A stretch of DNA of 10,706 bases from Deltaproteobacteria bacterium (GTDB lineage: Bacteria > Bdellovibrionota_C > UBA2361 > JAAYZI01), in the NCBI GenBank assembly GCA_012514925.1, contig JAAYZI010000129.1:1-10706 (forward strand), in the 5' to 3' direction. The translations under genes were made by a program, and so were the position numbers. Each line of letters begins with the position of its first letter. Position 1 is the first letter of the stretch. The notes under the pieces were generated by a model that worked only from the letters and a program-made list of their open reading frames with translations, did not search any database and was not told the DNA's origin. Shown here piece by piece: positions 1 to 6,902 of the stretch.

Positions 1-675
1 CTTACTATCCACCTCAGTCATACTGTCATTGAGGTGTATCGCCCACACCTTATCCATACCGAGAACACTCTTAACCTGCGCCACAATAGCTTCCAGGTCT
101 TCACGCCAGTTATAGCCGCTGGCCCACATGTGCTGAGTATCCAGCGCAAATCCAACCCGAGTCTTATCATCAACTGCAGAATAAATCTCTGCCAGTTCCT
201 CGAGCTTATCGCCGATTATCTTCCCTGCCCCAGCCGAAACTTCAAGTAACAATTTGGCCTGGTTATCAGATTTTTCCAAGATCCAATTTATGCCGCGTGC
301 CGCCTGTTTAAACCCGTCCTGTTCCTGCACCTGGTCTTTATTGCTACCAACATGAAAAATAACGCCATCAGCTCCCACCCGCGCGGCCAAATCAAGATAG
401 TGGACCAAGGATAGTTTAGAAAGATGGAATTTGGCTGGATCAGGGTTGGCAAGATTAATCAGATAAATGCCGTGAAAGAACACCTTTCGGATAGAGGAAG
501 AGGCCTTAGCAGTTAAATAATCCTGCTCAATACCAGGAGCAAAAGGCTTTGAGTTCCAACGCTGTGGCGCCGACGGATGGATCTGAATGGTATTGACTCC
601 GAGTGCCTCTCCATTCTTAATGCAAGAGGCCAGCCCCCCTGCCAGAGGCACATGACAGCCCCAGAAACGTTCCAC
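1..675 (-). CDS. nfo: Endonuclease IV (AP endonuclease), 3' end beyond window
   Basis: Base-excision-repair enzyme that cuts DNA 5' of abasic sites, a zinc-dependent TIM-barrel of the Nfo/Apn1 family, cytoplasmic. The 225 residues visible carry the family's metal ligands in order: H68 in FFHGIYLINL, H108 in IFHVGS, E145 in LLLEVSAG, D179 and H182 in LDTQHMWASGYNW, and H214 in AIHLNDS. The last ligands (the DxH pair and the final Glu) lie past the left edge; the family is about 280 residues long. I chose the GTG at 675 because AGGAGA lies 7 bases before it and the reading frame is open to the window edge. The frame is shared with etfA, whose stop is 24 bases upstream, so the gene is third in etfB-etfA-nfo. 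Oddity: the N-terminal block usually read as TKNPRQW is replaced by HPSAPQRW. Family assignment is firm; the start codon is inferred. Confidence 0.93.
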   Translation of the reverse strand, partial: MERFWGCHVPLAGGLASCIKNGEALGVNTIQIHPSAPQRWNSKPFAPGIEQDYLTAKASSSIRKVFFHGIYLINLANPDPAKFHLSKLSLVHYLDLAARVGADGVIFHVGSNKDQVQEQDGFKQAARGINWILEKSDNQAKLLLEVSAGAGKIIGDKLEELAEIYSAVDDKTRVGFALDTQHMWASGYNWREDLEAIVAQVKSVLGMDKVWAIHLNDSMTEVDSK

Positions 676-699
676 CTCACGGTCTCCTGAAATCCAGCC

Positions 700-1734
700 T
701 CACCCCTTGGCAAGCAATTCGTTTAGCTTTTCCATGACCTCAAACGCATCCGCCACATAGAGCACGTCTGCCTTGCCGTGGGCCCAACCACATCCCGCAT
801 CCAAATTAATGGCCCTCCGCTCGCTTATAAAGCGCCATCCTACCACATGAGGCTCCTCACCGTGACAACATGTAGAAAGTCCCTTGGGGTGCCGCGGGGT
901 AGACCCAGTCTGCCCCACCTGGTTTAAGTGACTCATAAACGAGAGCACCTCTTGACCTTGAGCGCTTAAATCCACCAATGATTTGCTGCTGCCAAGAGAA
1001 GCCTTGGCGGAAGAAATAAATCCACGGATCAAGGTCTCTGCTTTCTTAGCATCATTTTCAGGAGCAGCTTGTTTTTTTGTCCACCCCGCACCAGCCACAA
1101 ATAAAATCTTGGCATCCGGACGGATCGTCTGGGCGTCTGCTGGCGGGGCTTGAAACCCCTCAACCTTAGTGCGTTTGCAGGTATCCGGCAGCTCAACCGA
1201 AATCTGCTCCGCCTTAAGGGCTGGAGAACCTCCCTGCCAGGGAGAGAAGGCACCGCTGGAAAGCAACAAGATCCAAGGACGCTGACTCTGGCTGAGAGTT
1301 GCCACCATGCGCTGACGATAGAACCAGCGCTGCACTCTAAGCTCACCAGAGGAACTATCCAGCGCCGAGACTTGGGTGTCGATCCGACCAGAGACTCTTT
1401 GCGCCAACCCGGGCAAAGCGCGGCAAAAGCGCGAAGACGCTGGCGCTAAAACAAGCGACGCTTTACAAGCGCCAAGCAGCGCCTCGGCCGCGGCAGCATC
1501 GCTGGCGTATCTGGACACGCCGAAATCCTCGCCGCAAACAGCTAAACATCTGGCAGCGCCGCAACCCCCAGCCGCCGTCAGGGCTGCATCAATTTGCTCC
1601 CCAATTAAGCCCACTGTCAGCGTGGCATTTTTCTGGCCGCTACAAAGTTCAACTGCCGCGCCTAATGCTTCAAGCGCTGCCTTAGAGAGTGAACCGTCAG
1701 ATTCCGTATGTGCTAAGAAGAGAATATTTTCCAT
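700..1734 (-). CDS. etfA: Electron transfer flavoprotein alpha subunit, divergent
   Basis: Alpha subunit of the heterodimeric ETF, which carries electrons on FAD from dehydrogenases to a quinone oxidoreductase or another acceptor. It has 344 residues (family about 310-330). The N-terminal Rossmann-like domain opens with ENILFLAHTESDGSLSKAALEAL. The C-terminal FAD domain is recognisable but altered: VAGAGW (213-218) stands where SGGRG is usual, LGSSKSLVD (247-255) replaces VGASRAAVD so the conserved Arg is Lys251, VGQTGS (273-278) keeps the Thr, His296 matches the flavin-contacting His of the usual QHLAG, and AINLD (308-312) matches AINKD. Start: ATG at 1734, where homology begins; a longer frame to 1812 would overlap etfB. 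A GGGAG stands 12 bases before it. EtfB stops 25 bases upstream. Identity as an EtfA homologue is solid; its redox partner is unknown because no dehydrogenase is adjacent. Confidence 0.9.
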   Translation of the reverse strand: MENILFLAHTESDGSLSKAALEALGAAVELCSGQKNATLTVGLIGEQIDAALTAAGGCGAARCLAVCGEDFGVSRYASDAAAAEALLGACKASLVLAPASSRFCRALPGLAQRVSGRIDTQVSALDSSSGELRVQRWFYRQRMVATLSQSQRPWILLLSSGAFSPWQGGSPALKAEQISVELPDTCKRTKVEGFQAPPADAQTIRPDAKILFVAGAGWTKKQAAPENDAKKAETLIRGFISSAKASLGSSKSLVDLSAQGQEVLSFMSHLNQVGQTGSTPRHPKGLSTCCHGEEPHVVGWRFISERRAINLDAGCGWAHGKADVLYVADAFEVMEKLNELLAKG

Positions 1735-1759
1735 GGTGTGTATTTGCTCCCAAAAAAAC

Positions 1760-2572
1760 CTAATTTGAGATCCATTCAAACAATTCCTGGGCAATCTCAG
1801 CTGCCGACACATCCTTTACCACTTTGGTGGAGCGCACTTGCTTAGGCAGCTCAACATTGACGTAATTTATGCTTCCTGCACCAACCGATACAGATGCGGC
1901 TTTTTGCAGAGCAGGCATGACCACCCTCATATTCTGCATGCCAACCTGTGGGCTATTAGCGGGTTCCGGCAGATTTCCAGTAGCCCAGGCGAGCATAGCC
2001 GGGGCTCCACTGCACACAGAGACCTGGTAGCGTCCGCCCTCAATCCGCTCTAAAATCCGAAGGGAGCCATCGCTTTGAACCTTTAGCTCATCCACCGCCA
2101 AAAACTGGTCCAAAATGCCCAGGCGCTCGCCTACCAACTGCATCGTCACCCCAGCGTCACGGGAAGCTGAAGAGCAGCCACCAAAAAGCAGCAGGCGCGA
2201 ACGGTCAAGACCAGGGATCTTTTCTATGGCCGACGCTAATGCGGCCGCCACCTCAAAAGCATCAGTAAACCCGCTGGCAGACCCATCTAAAGCCACCAGT
2301 TCAAAAGGAACCTTCTGCGCAACCGTCATCATCAGTTGCTGCAGTTTAGCTTTAGGCGCCAGACTTACCAGGTAGACTTTGCTGCCAGGTACATTTTTAG
2401 CAAGGTGCGCAGCCTCATAAAGCGAGTGGGCCGCCCAAGGGTCTAGCACCGCCGGGAGCATTGCTTCATTCTTCAGGGTTGGCGTGCCCTGACCCGAAGC
2501 AGGCTCTAGAGTCTGCAGTGGGTCGGGAACCAAGCTTGCGCAAACTACGATTTGAAATCCATTCGTGGTCAT
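1760..2572 (-). CDS. etfB: Electron transfer flavoprotein beta subunit, divergent
   Basis: Beta subunit of ETF, 270 residues (family about 250-265). In classical ETFs it binds a structural AMP and docks partner dehydrogenases. Family features seen: LDPWAAHSLYEAAHLA (43-58) matches the usual NPFDEIALEEALRL; a long central domain with GVTMQLVGERLGILDQFLAVDEL corresponds to the QTGQMLAALLGWP region; and LRILERIEGGRYQVSV matches the REVDGGLETVEL strand pair. The AMP loop, normally GKQAIDDD, reads GGCSSASRD (131-139), and the partner-recognition stretch, normally NEPRYATLPNIMKA, reads PEPANSPQVGMQNM (202-215). I place the start at ATG 2572, preceded by TGGAGA at good spacing, rather than the TTG at 2590. 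It is first in an operon with etfA and nfo and has its own promoter candidate. Either a specialised ETF or one with a different nucleotide ligand. Confidence 0.87.
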   Translation of the reverse strand: MTTNGFQIVVCASLVPDPLQTLEPASGQGTPTLKNEAMLPAVLDPWAAHSLYEAAHLAKNVPGSKVYLVSLAPKAKLQQLMMTVAQKVPFELVALDGSASGFTDAFEVAAALASAIEKIPGLDRSRLLLFGGCSSASRDAGVTMQLVGERLGILDQFLAVDELKVQSDGSLRILERIEGGRYQVSVCSGAPAMLAWATGNLPEPANSPQVGMQNMRVVMPALQKAASVSVGAGSINYVNVELPKQVRSTKVVKDVSAAEIAQELFEWISN

Positions 2573-2602
2573 AAATTCTCCAGCTTCCAAAACGAGTTGA
2601 AA

Positions 2603-2631
2603 CCTATAACATCTTGTTTCTGTGTTGTCAT
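2603..2631 (-). promoter_or_regulatory. Sigma70-like promoter for etfB-etfA-nfo
   Basis: Read on the minus strand, ATGACA (2631-2626, 5/6 to the -35 consensus) is followed after exactly 17 bases by TATAGG (2608-2603, 4/6 to the -10 consensus). Transcription would begin about 24 bases before the etfB ATG, leaving room for the TGGAGA ribosome site. Seen by eye only; consensus rules of the organism are unknown. Confidence 0.5.
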
Positions 2632-2732
2632 GCCCGTTCCACCCCGCGCATACATGGTGGAGTAGAATGGATGCGGTATTTAAATCTTTGTGTTATGCTC
2701 CTGCTCGTTTTTAGTTTTTATAAGTGGATCCT

Positions 2733-3554
2733 ATGAGTTACGGAGAGTCTGTTGCTCGAATCGGTGTTTTTGCGTACCGCGCACTTAAGACAGTCGCCAT
2801 CTTCGCCGCTGTCTTGATTGGAGGAGCTTTGGATGCTGCCGCCCAGCAGAGGCTGGCCCAACCGCGAGACTTCACACACACCTACCAAGCTGAGGTCCTG
2901 GCGCCAGACGCGTTTCAATTTCGTCAGTGGGTAACATGGAGAACCAGTAAAGGCACGGATGCGGTGTACGACTATTTTGGGTTTCGTCACGAATTGATCT
3001 ACGGACTCACGCATGATTGGCAGCTCTCCTTGTTTTTAAGCGACTGGTATTACGAAAAGACCGACGCCGGTGAAACGCAAGAAACTAAGTGGAAAGACGT
3101 GGCGGCACAGACCGTTTATGTTCTAAGCGATCCGGCTACTGACTGGATCGGCAGCGCGCTCAATGCCGAGGTGGCGGGCGGAAATGATTTTTTGGAGTTA
3201 CAAGCGAAGCTGGTTTTACAGACGGATATAATGGATGTTCTAACGCTGGCCTACAACGCCGGCGTGGCGGCCCAGTGGGACGGATCGATAGAGCCTAAAG
3301 ACCGGGGCGAATTCGAGCAGAGCTTTGGCGTTTCCTGCCAGGTTCATCCGAATTTTGCGCTTGGCCTTGAGCTTCTGCACCAGATCGGTTTCCCAGGATG
3401 GGAAGATTCCGACGATCCGCTTATCTATCTCGGTCCTGTGCTGACCGCGCGAAACAAAATCTGGTGGGTTACTATAGCGCCGCTTTTTCAAACTACAAAT
3501 GTAGACGCCGAGCCTGAATTCCAGGTGCGCCTGTTAGCAGGGATCGATTTGTAG
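2733..3554 (+). CDS. Outer-membrane beta-barrel protein
   Basis: A 273-residue exported protein. Residues 1-37 look like a Sec signal peptide: Arg9, Arg16 and Lys19 precede a hydrophobic stretch (TVAIFAAVLIGGAL), and the likely cleavage is after Ala-Ala-Ala at 35-37. The mature part is rich in alternating polar and aromatic residues (QFRQWVTWR, WQLSLFLSDWYY, IWWVTIAPLF) with acidic turns, as in transmembrane beta strands, and ends in VRLLAGIDL, a strand that resembles a barrel C-terminus though its last residue is Leu rather than the usual Phe. I do not recognise a named family with certainty. Start: ATG 2733 or the GTG at 2724; neither has a strong ribosome site. It stops 39 bases before fabG on the same strand, so it may be co-transcribed with the lipid genes and serve the same envelope function, which is inference. 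Confidence 0.7.
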   Translation: MSYGESVARIGVFAYRALKTVAIFAAVLIGGALDAAAQQRLAQPRDFTHTYQAEVLAPDAFQFRQWVTWRTSKGTDAVYDYFGFRHELIYGLTHDWQLSLFLSDWYYEKTDAGETQETKWKDVAAQTVYVLSDPATDWIGSALNAEVAGGNDFLELQAKLVLQTDIMDVLTLAYNAGVAAQWDGSIEPKDRGEFEQSFGVSCQVHPNFALGLELLHQIGFPGWEDSDDPLIYLGPVLTARNKIWWVTIAPLFQTTNVDAEPEFQVRLLAGIDL

Positions 3555-3593
3555 CCCCCGGTGGAATTAATATTTTGCGCCTGATAACTAGTT

Positions 3594-4340
3594 ATGTTTA
3601 GCCTTAAAAACCGACAAGTTCTGATCACGGGGTCGACCCGAGGAATTGGATTGGCGGTGGCGCGTATGGCGTTACAATATGGCGCGGCGGTAGGGGTCCA
3701 TGGAAGCCGGGCTGATTCTGTGGAGAGTGCTTGCCAAAAGTTACAGATGGAAGGCGGGACGATCTATCCCTGCCCGGGGGACCTAAACAACCCGGAGAAT
3801 GCGCCCACTGTGGTAAGTACTTTTCTAACGAAGGCCGGAAAGATAGACGCCCTAGTTAACTGCGCAGGAATCGGAGAGGCACGGGCCTTTCGGGGTATGA
3901 CGTTGGAGAATTGGCGTCACACTTTTCAAGTTAACCTCGAATCAGCCATGCTCGCCACCCAAGCGGCCTACTTCAGCATGAGGGAGCAGCGTAGCGGCTC
4001 AATCGTCAGTATCGCCTCCTTAAGCGCTCACGGTCCCGGCAAATGGATGGGCGCAGATTATGCCGCCAGTAAGGCTGGACTTGTGAGTTTGACCCATTCC
4101 CTGGCATTTGAAGCCGCGCGATTTGGCGTGCGGGTCAACGCAGTTTCGCCTGGAATGGTCGATACTGATATGACCGCCAAGCTGAGCGACCAAATGCGAG
4201 CCTCGCTTGGAATACCGCTTCAGCGCTTCGCTAAACCCGAAGAAATCGCCTCAGCGGTTCTATTTTTACTTTCCGATGCAGCCGCTTATATTACCGGCCA
4301 GGTCTTACACGTTGACGGCGGACTTTGGATGAGGTCTTAG
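3594..4340 (+). CDS. fabG: 3-oxoacyl-ACP reductase (FabG-type SDR)
   Basis: NADPH-dependent short-chain dehydrogenase that reduces 3-ketoacyl-ACP to 3-hydroxyacyl-ACP. The 248 residues are the normal FabG length. Seen: cofactor motif TGSTRGIG (12-19), NCAG (89-92, usual NNAG), Asn114, catalytic Ser142, and Tyr156 with Lys160 in YAASK. The end of the protein carries the FabG-type SPGMVDTDMT (185-194) and YITGQVLHVDGG (232-243). There is no good ribosome site before ATG 3594, so translation may depend on coupling or a weak signal. It begins the compact run fabG, ketosynthase, ACP, acyltransferase, with 18 bases to the ketosynthase start. It could be a dedicated reductase for that module rather than the housekeeping copy, because the core fab genes (fabD, fabH) are not here. 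Other SDR substrates cannot be ruled out from sequence alone, but the context makes acyl-ACP the best guess. Confidence 0.9.
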   Translation: MFSLKNRQVLITGSTRGIGLAVARMALQYGAAVGVHGSRADSVESACQKLQMEGGTIYPCPGDLNNPENAPTVVSTFLTKAGKIDALVNCAGIGEARAFRGMTLENWRHTFQVNLESAMLATQAAYFSMREQRSGSIVSIASLSAHGPGKWMGADYAASKAGLVSLTHSLAFEAARFGVRVNAVSPGMVDTDMTAKLSDQMRASLGIPLQRFAKPEEIASAVLFLLSDAAAYITGQVLHVDGGLWMRS

Positions 4341-4358
4341 AAACCTTAAAGGATTGAA

Positions 4359-5627
4359 ATGGGATCACCTAAGCGCGTTGTCGTTACCGGAATGGGGTTA
4401 GTAACCCCACTCGGGCTGGATTTAGCTTCGGTCCAGTCCAAGCTATTTGCAGGACAGACAGGAATAGGCCCGATCTCAGCCTTTGACCGCACTCAGTACC
4501 GCTCGCAAAACGGCGGAGAGGTGAGTTCGGAAGCTCTTGCGGCGGCACTAGACTCTCAAAAATGGCGCCCCACCACAGACCGCGCCACAGACATGCTTCT
4601 AGTGGCGGCGGCACAGGCTTTGCGGCAGGCTTCCCTTCTGCCGCCAGAAACTGAAACGCATTTGGTAGATGCCAGCCAGGATGAAATCGCCGTGCTGGTA
4701 GGAAGCGGGCTGGGAGCCTCACAACATGTGACTGAATCGTGGGAAACGTACTACTCTCAGGGTAAGCGTGGACTCCGTCACACCACGATCCCACGCTGCA
4801 TGATGAACTCCGTAAGTTCTCACGTCTCAATTTCTTTTGGCCTAAAAGGCCCTAATTACGTGATCTCCTCGGCATGCGCCTCCTCCACAATCGCACTAGG
4901 CCAGGGGTTTCGCATGATCCGTAATGCCGATGTGCGGCGGGTACTGGTGGGTGGCACGGACGCGATGTTTATCGAGCCGCTGTATGCGGGTTGGGATAAG
5001 CTGGGCGTGATGTCGCGCCACTCTGATCCGGCGCAAGCTTGCCGCCCTTTTGACTTAAACCGAGATGGTTTCGTTTTAGGCGAAGGATCTGGAGCGTTGG
5101 TTTTAGAGTCTCTGGCGGATGCAAGCAGCCGTGGCGCTACGATTTATGCCGAGCTGCTCGGCTATGGAGAGTCTTCAGACGCAAGCCATATTACGCGTCC
5201 CAGCGCCGTCGGCCAAGCGGCTGCTATGGCTGCGGCACTACGCAGCGCAAGCCTACAGCCAAAGGATATCGACTTCATTAACGCCCACGGCACCGCCACC
5301 AAAGCCAACGATTCATGCGAGTCTGAGGCTATTTGTCAAATATTTGGTCCGCCTAAGAAGCAGCCCTGGGTGGTTGCTGCCAAGTCGTTATTTGGACACT
5401 CGCTGGGAGCTTCAGGTGTCGTGGAAACCATTGCTGCTATTATCTCTTTAGGTCATGGACGCTTGCATCCCAACCTAAACCTTGAGCACCCAGACCCGCT
5501 CTGCAACTTAAACTTGGTAGGTCAAGAAAGCCTTGATATACCGCTTAAGACCTGCATGAAGAACAGTTTTGGTTTTGGAGGCGGCAACGCGGTTTTGATT
5601 CTAGGCGGCCCTGATACGGCTGTATAA
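4359..5627 (+). CDS. fabF: 3-oxoacyl-ACP synthase (KAS II / FabF type)
   Basis: Condensing enzyme that extends an acyl chain by two carbons from malonyl-ACP by decarboxylative Claisen condensation. At 422 residues it is close to FabF (about 412). The thiolase-fold N-terminus has VVVTGMGLVTPLG (7-19). The complete Cys-His-His triad is present: Cys173 in SSACASS, His310 in NAHGTAT, and His347 in KSLFGHSLGASG. The glycine-rich FGFGGGNAVL (404-413) closes the fold. AAGGA lies 5 bases before ATG 4359. The stop is followed after 10 bases by the ACP start. After HGTAT it reads KANDSCESEAI, with Lys where many FabF proteins have Pro; similar KAND forms occur in specialised ketosynthases, so this may be a paralogue serving a dedicated pathway. 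No chain-length-factor partner or acyltransferase domain is attached, which argues against a polyketide pair. Confidence 0.9.
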   Translation: MGSPKRVVVTGMGLVTPLGLDLASVQSKLFAGQTGIGPISAFDRTQYRSQNGGEVSSEALAAALDSQKWRPTTDRATDMLLVAAAQALRQASLLPPETETHLVDASQDEIAVLVGSGLGASQHVTESWETYYSQGKRGLRHTTIPRCMMNSVSSHVSISFGLKGPNYVISSACASSTIALGQGFRMIRNADVRRVLVGGTDAMFIEPLYAGWDKLGVMSRHSDPAQACRPFDLNRDGFVLGEGSGALVLESLADASSRGATIYAELLGYGESSDASHITRPSAVGQAAAMAAALRSASLQPKDIDFINAHGTATKANDSCESEAICQIFGPPKKQPWVVAAKSLFGHSLGASGVVETIAAIISLGHGRLHPNLNLEHPDPLCNLNLVGQESLDIPLKTCMKNSFGFGGGNAVLILGGPDTAV

Positions 5628-5637
5628 GGAGGGGAAT

Positions 5638-5886
5638 ATGGATCGTAATGAAATAATCGAAAAGCTCCGAACAATCGTGCTGCGAAACAGCCAAAGTGAT
5701 CTGGGCCAGCGCGCCGTTAGCGAACAAGATCGTATTGATTCGTTAGGGATTGACTCCCTGGCGATGCTTGACCTGATCTACGATTTGCAGCAGGAGTTTG
5801 GGATAGAAATGGATCCTCAAGACTTGATTCCAGTCGTCACAATCGGAGATCTTGTAACTATGATTAAAAGCAGGGTCTCCGCATGA
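5638..5886 (+). CDS. Acyl carrier protein
   Basis: Small carrier of 82 residues that holds acyl chains on a 4'-phosphopantetheine arm. The attachment site is Ser40 in GIDSLAMLDLIYDLQQEFGI, which gives the DSL motif and the acidic helix II used for partner docking. A four-helix pattern is plausible over the whole length. It has the strongest ribosome site in the window, AAGGAGG, placed for ATG 5638, so high expression relative to its neighbours is expected. Its last codons overlap the next gene by ATGA. It lies directly between a ketosynthase and an acyltransferase and far from any fabD-fabG-acpP core cluster, so it looks like a second, dedicated ACP, comparable in logic to AcpXL of rhizobia, which supplies very-long-chain acyl groups to lipid A. 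That parallel is inference from gene content. Confidence 0.92.
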   Translation: MDRNEIIEKLRTIVLRNSQSDLGQRAVSEQDRIDSLGIDSLAMLDLIYDLQQEFGIEMDPQDLIPVVTIGDLVTMIKSRVSA

Positions 5887-6767
5887 AACGTTTGCGGCAC
5901 CTGCTTGAGTACCTTGGCTTGCGGGTGCTACTGTTCTTGGTGGACTGCGCCCCCCCGGCTCTTAGCCTGCGTTTGGCCGACTTTGGCGCAGATCTAGCTT
6001 ATCTACTCCTTTTCTCACGTCGACGCATCGCCGTTAGTAACTTGCTCGCCACCCACATTGCGGCGGATGCGCCCTCTGCCAGACGCCTGGCGCGTCTCTC
6101 GTTTAGGTGCTTTGCCCGTATGGCGGTGGAATCGCTCTGTTCAGATCGCTATTTAGAGCAGCATAACTGGCAGGATTGCATCGAGTGGGAGGCATCGCCA
6201 GAGCTGTTGCAAGTTTTAAATGACCCGCAGCAGGGGTTGATTTTAGCATCAGGCCACTTGGGTAGTTGGGAGGTGGCAGCACACTTGCTCTCTTACCATA
6301 AACCCGTGGTGGGAATTACCCGTAGTATGAACAACCCTTACACCGAGCGCTTAATTTCCCGCCGTAAGTCACGAGGTCGCTTTGAGCTTACTCCCAAACA
6401 CGACTTAAACACCGCTCGCTTAGTAACAGCCCTAAAACAGAAAAAAATCCTAGCAATTATGATTGACCAGCATGCCTATAGCCGCGGCGTGCGAATCGAT
6501 TTTCTTGGCCGTAGCGCTTCCTACGATAAGGCAGTGGCTCTGCTGCACTTAATTACTAAGACACCGCTTTGCTTCGGCTACTGCATTGCAACCGCCCCCA
6601 TGCGTTTTAAATTTATCGCCAGCGACCCTATTTCTTACGCCGCCACCGGCGATAAAGAAGCCGATGTCCGCGCTATTTTGAAGCTATTAAACGATCACCT
6701 GGAAACAGCGGTACGAACCTACCCAGATAAGTACCTATGGAGCCACCGCCGCTGGCGGCCGGAATAA
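5883..6767 (+). CDS. LpxL/HtrB-family lipid acyltransferase
   Basis: Inner-membrane acyltransferase of the lipid A late-acyltransferase family, which moves an acyl group from ACP to an acylated sugar lipid. The 294 residues match the family (about 300). An N-terminal hydrophobic region (about 7-45) would anchor it. The catalytic HX4E motif is GHLGSWE with His125 and Glu130; MIDQHA (193-198) matches the conserved DQ block; and the C-terminus ends in YLWSHRRWRPE, the family's Y-x-W-x-H-R-R-x-R signature. ATG 5883 overlaps the ACP stop by four bases, so the two proteins are translationally coupled and probably work as donor and enzyme. The exact acceptor (lipid A or another envelope lipid such as an ornithine or aryl-polyene lipid) cannot be read from sequence; lipid A is the default for this signature. 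Confidence 0.9.
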   Translation: MKRLRHLLEYLGLRVLLFLVDCAPPALSLRLADFGADLAYLLLFSRRRIAVSNLLATHIAADAPSARRLARLSFRCFARMAVESLCSDRYLEQHNWQDCIEWEASPELLQVLNDPQQGLILASGHLGSWEVAAHLLSYHKPVVGITRSMNNPYTERLISRRKSRGRFELTPKHDLNTARLVTALKQKKILAIMIDQHAYSRGVRIDFLGRSASYDKAVALLHLITKTPLCFGYCIATAPMRFKFIASDPISYAATGDKEADVRAILKLLNDHLETAVRTYPDKYLWSHRRWRPE

Positions 6768-6772
6768 CAATC

Positions 6773-6901
6773 GTATCCGGTAAGCGTTCACATGAATAAT
6801 AAATTAAGTGATTACAATCTGTTACCAGTGCGATTATCATGAAAAAAAAGTGGTCACCCCCTGATCGGGGGCGGCAGATTTTGCAAACGGTTACCGGATA
6901 C
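6773..6901 (+). repeat. 129-bp segment with 16-bp terminal inverted repeats (MITE-like)
   Basis: GTATCCGGTAAGCGTT (6773-6788) is mirrored by the complement of 6886-6901, which reads GTATCCGGTAACCGTT: 15 of 16 positions agree. The pair bounds 129 bases with no open frame and almost fills the convergent gap between the acyltransferase and lipoprotein genes. Seven bases in, both arms read GTAA followed by G/C-CG, resembling from memory the GTAA-type ends of IS66-family elements. No clear 8-base target duplication is seen: the flanks cgtatccg and cggatacc agree at 5 of 8. It may be a decayed non-autonomous element, or a stem-forming structure in the 3' ends of both transcripts. Confidence 0.55.
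6842..6871 (-). terminator. Terminator-like hairpin after the queG-lipoprotein transcript
   Basis: On the minus strand a CCCCC/GGGGG stem with a five-base loop (6871-6857) is followed, after seven bases, by eight T residues (6849-6842). It lies about 30 bases past the lipoprotein stop. The gap between stem and T-run is longer than in a classic intrinsic terminator, so efficiency is uncertain. It sits inside the inverted-repeat segment. No T-run follows the stem on the plus strand. Confidence 0.45.
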
Positions 6902-6902
6902 C

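Noticed and set aside
1376..1768. 130-residue open frame on the plus strand across etfA
   Set aside because: Ala/Ser/Pro-rich shadow of the real etfA frame, which has clear ETF motifs.
2694..2699. TATGCT as a -10 box for the outer-membrane protein gene
   Set aside because: The hexamer 17 bases upstream (atgcgg) does not resemble a -35 box, so I did not call a promoter, though one must lie in 2632-2732.
4384..4830. 148-residue open frame on the minus strand inside the ketosynthase gene
   Set aside because: It is antisense to a gene with complete catalytic motifs, has no ribosome site of note and resembles no known protein; it is a by-product of codon use.
3594..6767. Aryl polyene or flexirubin pigment cluster
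   Set aside because: Ketosynthase, reductase, ACP and an LpxL-like enzyme do occur there, but the dehydratase, second ketosynthase, ligase and ammonia-lyase-type genes are absent from this window.
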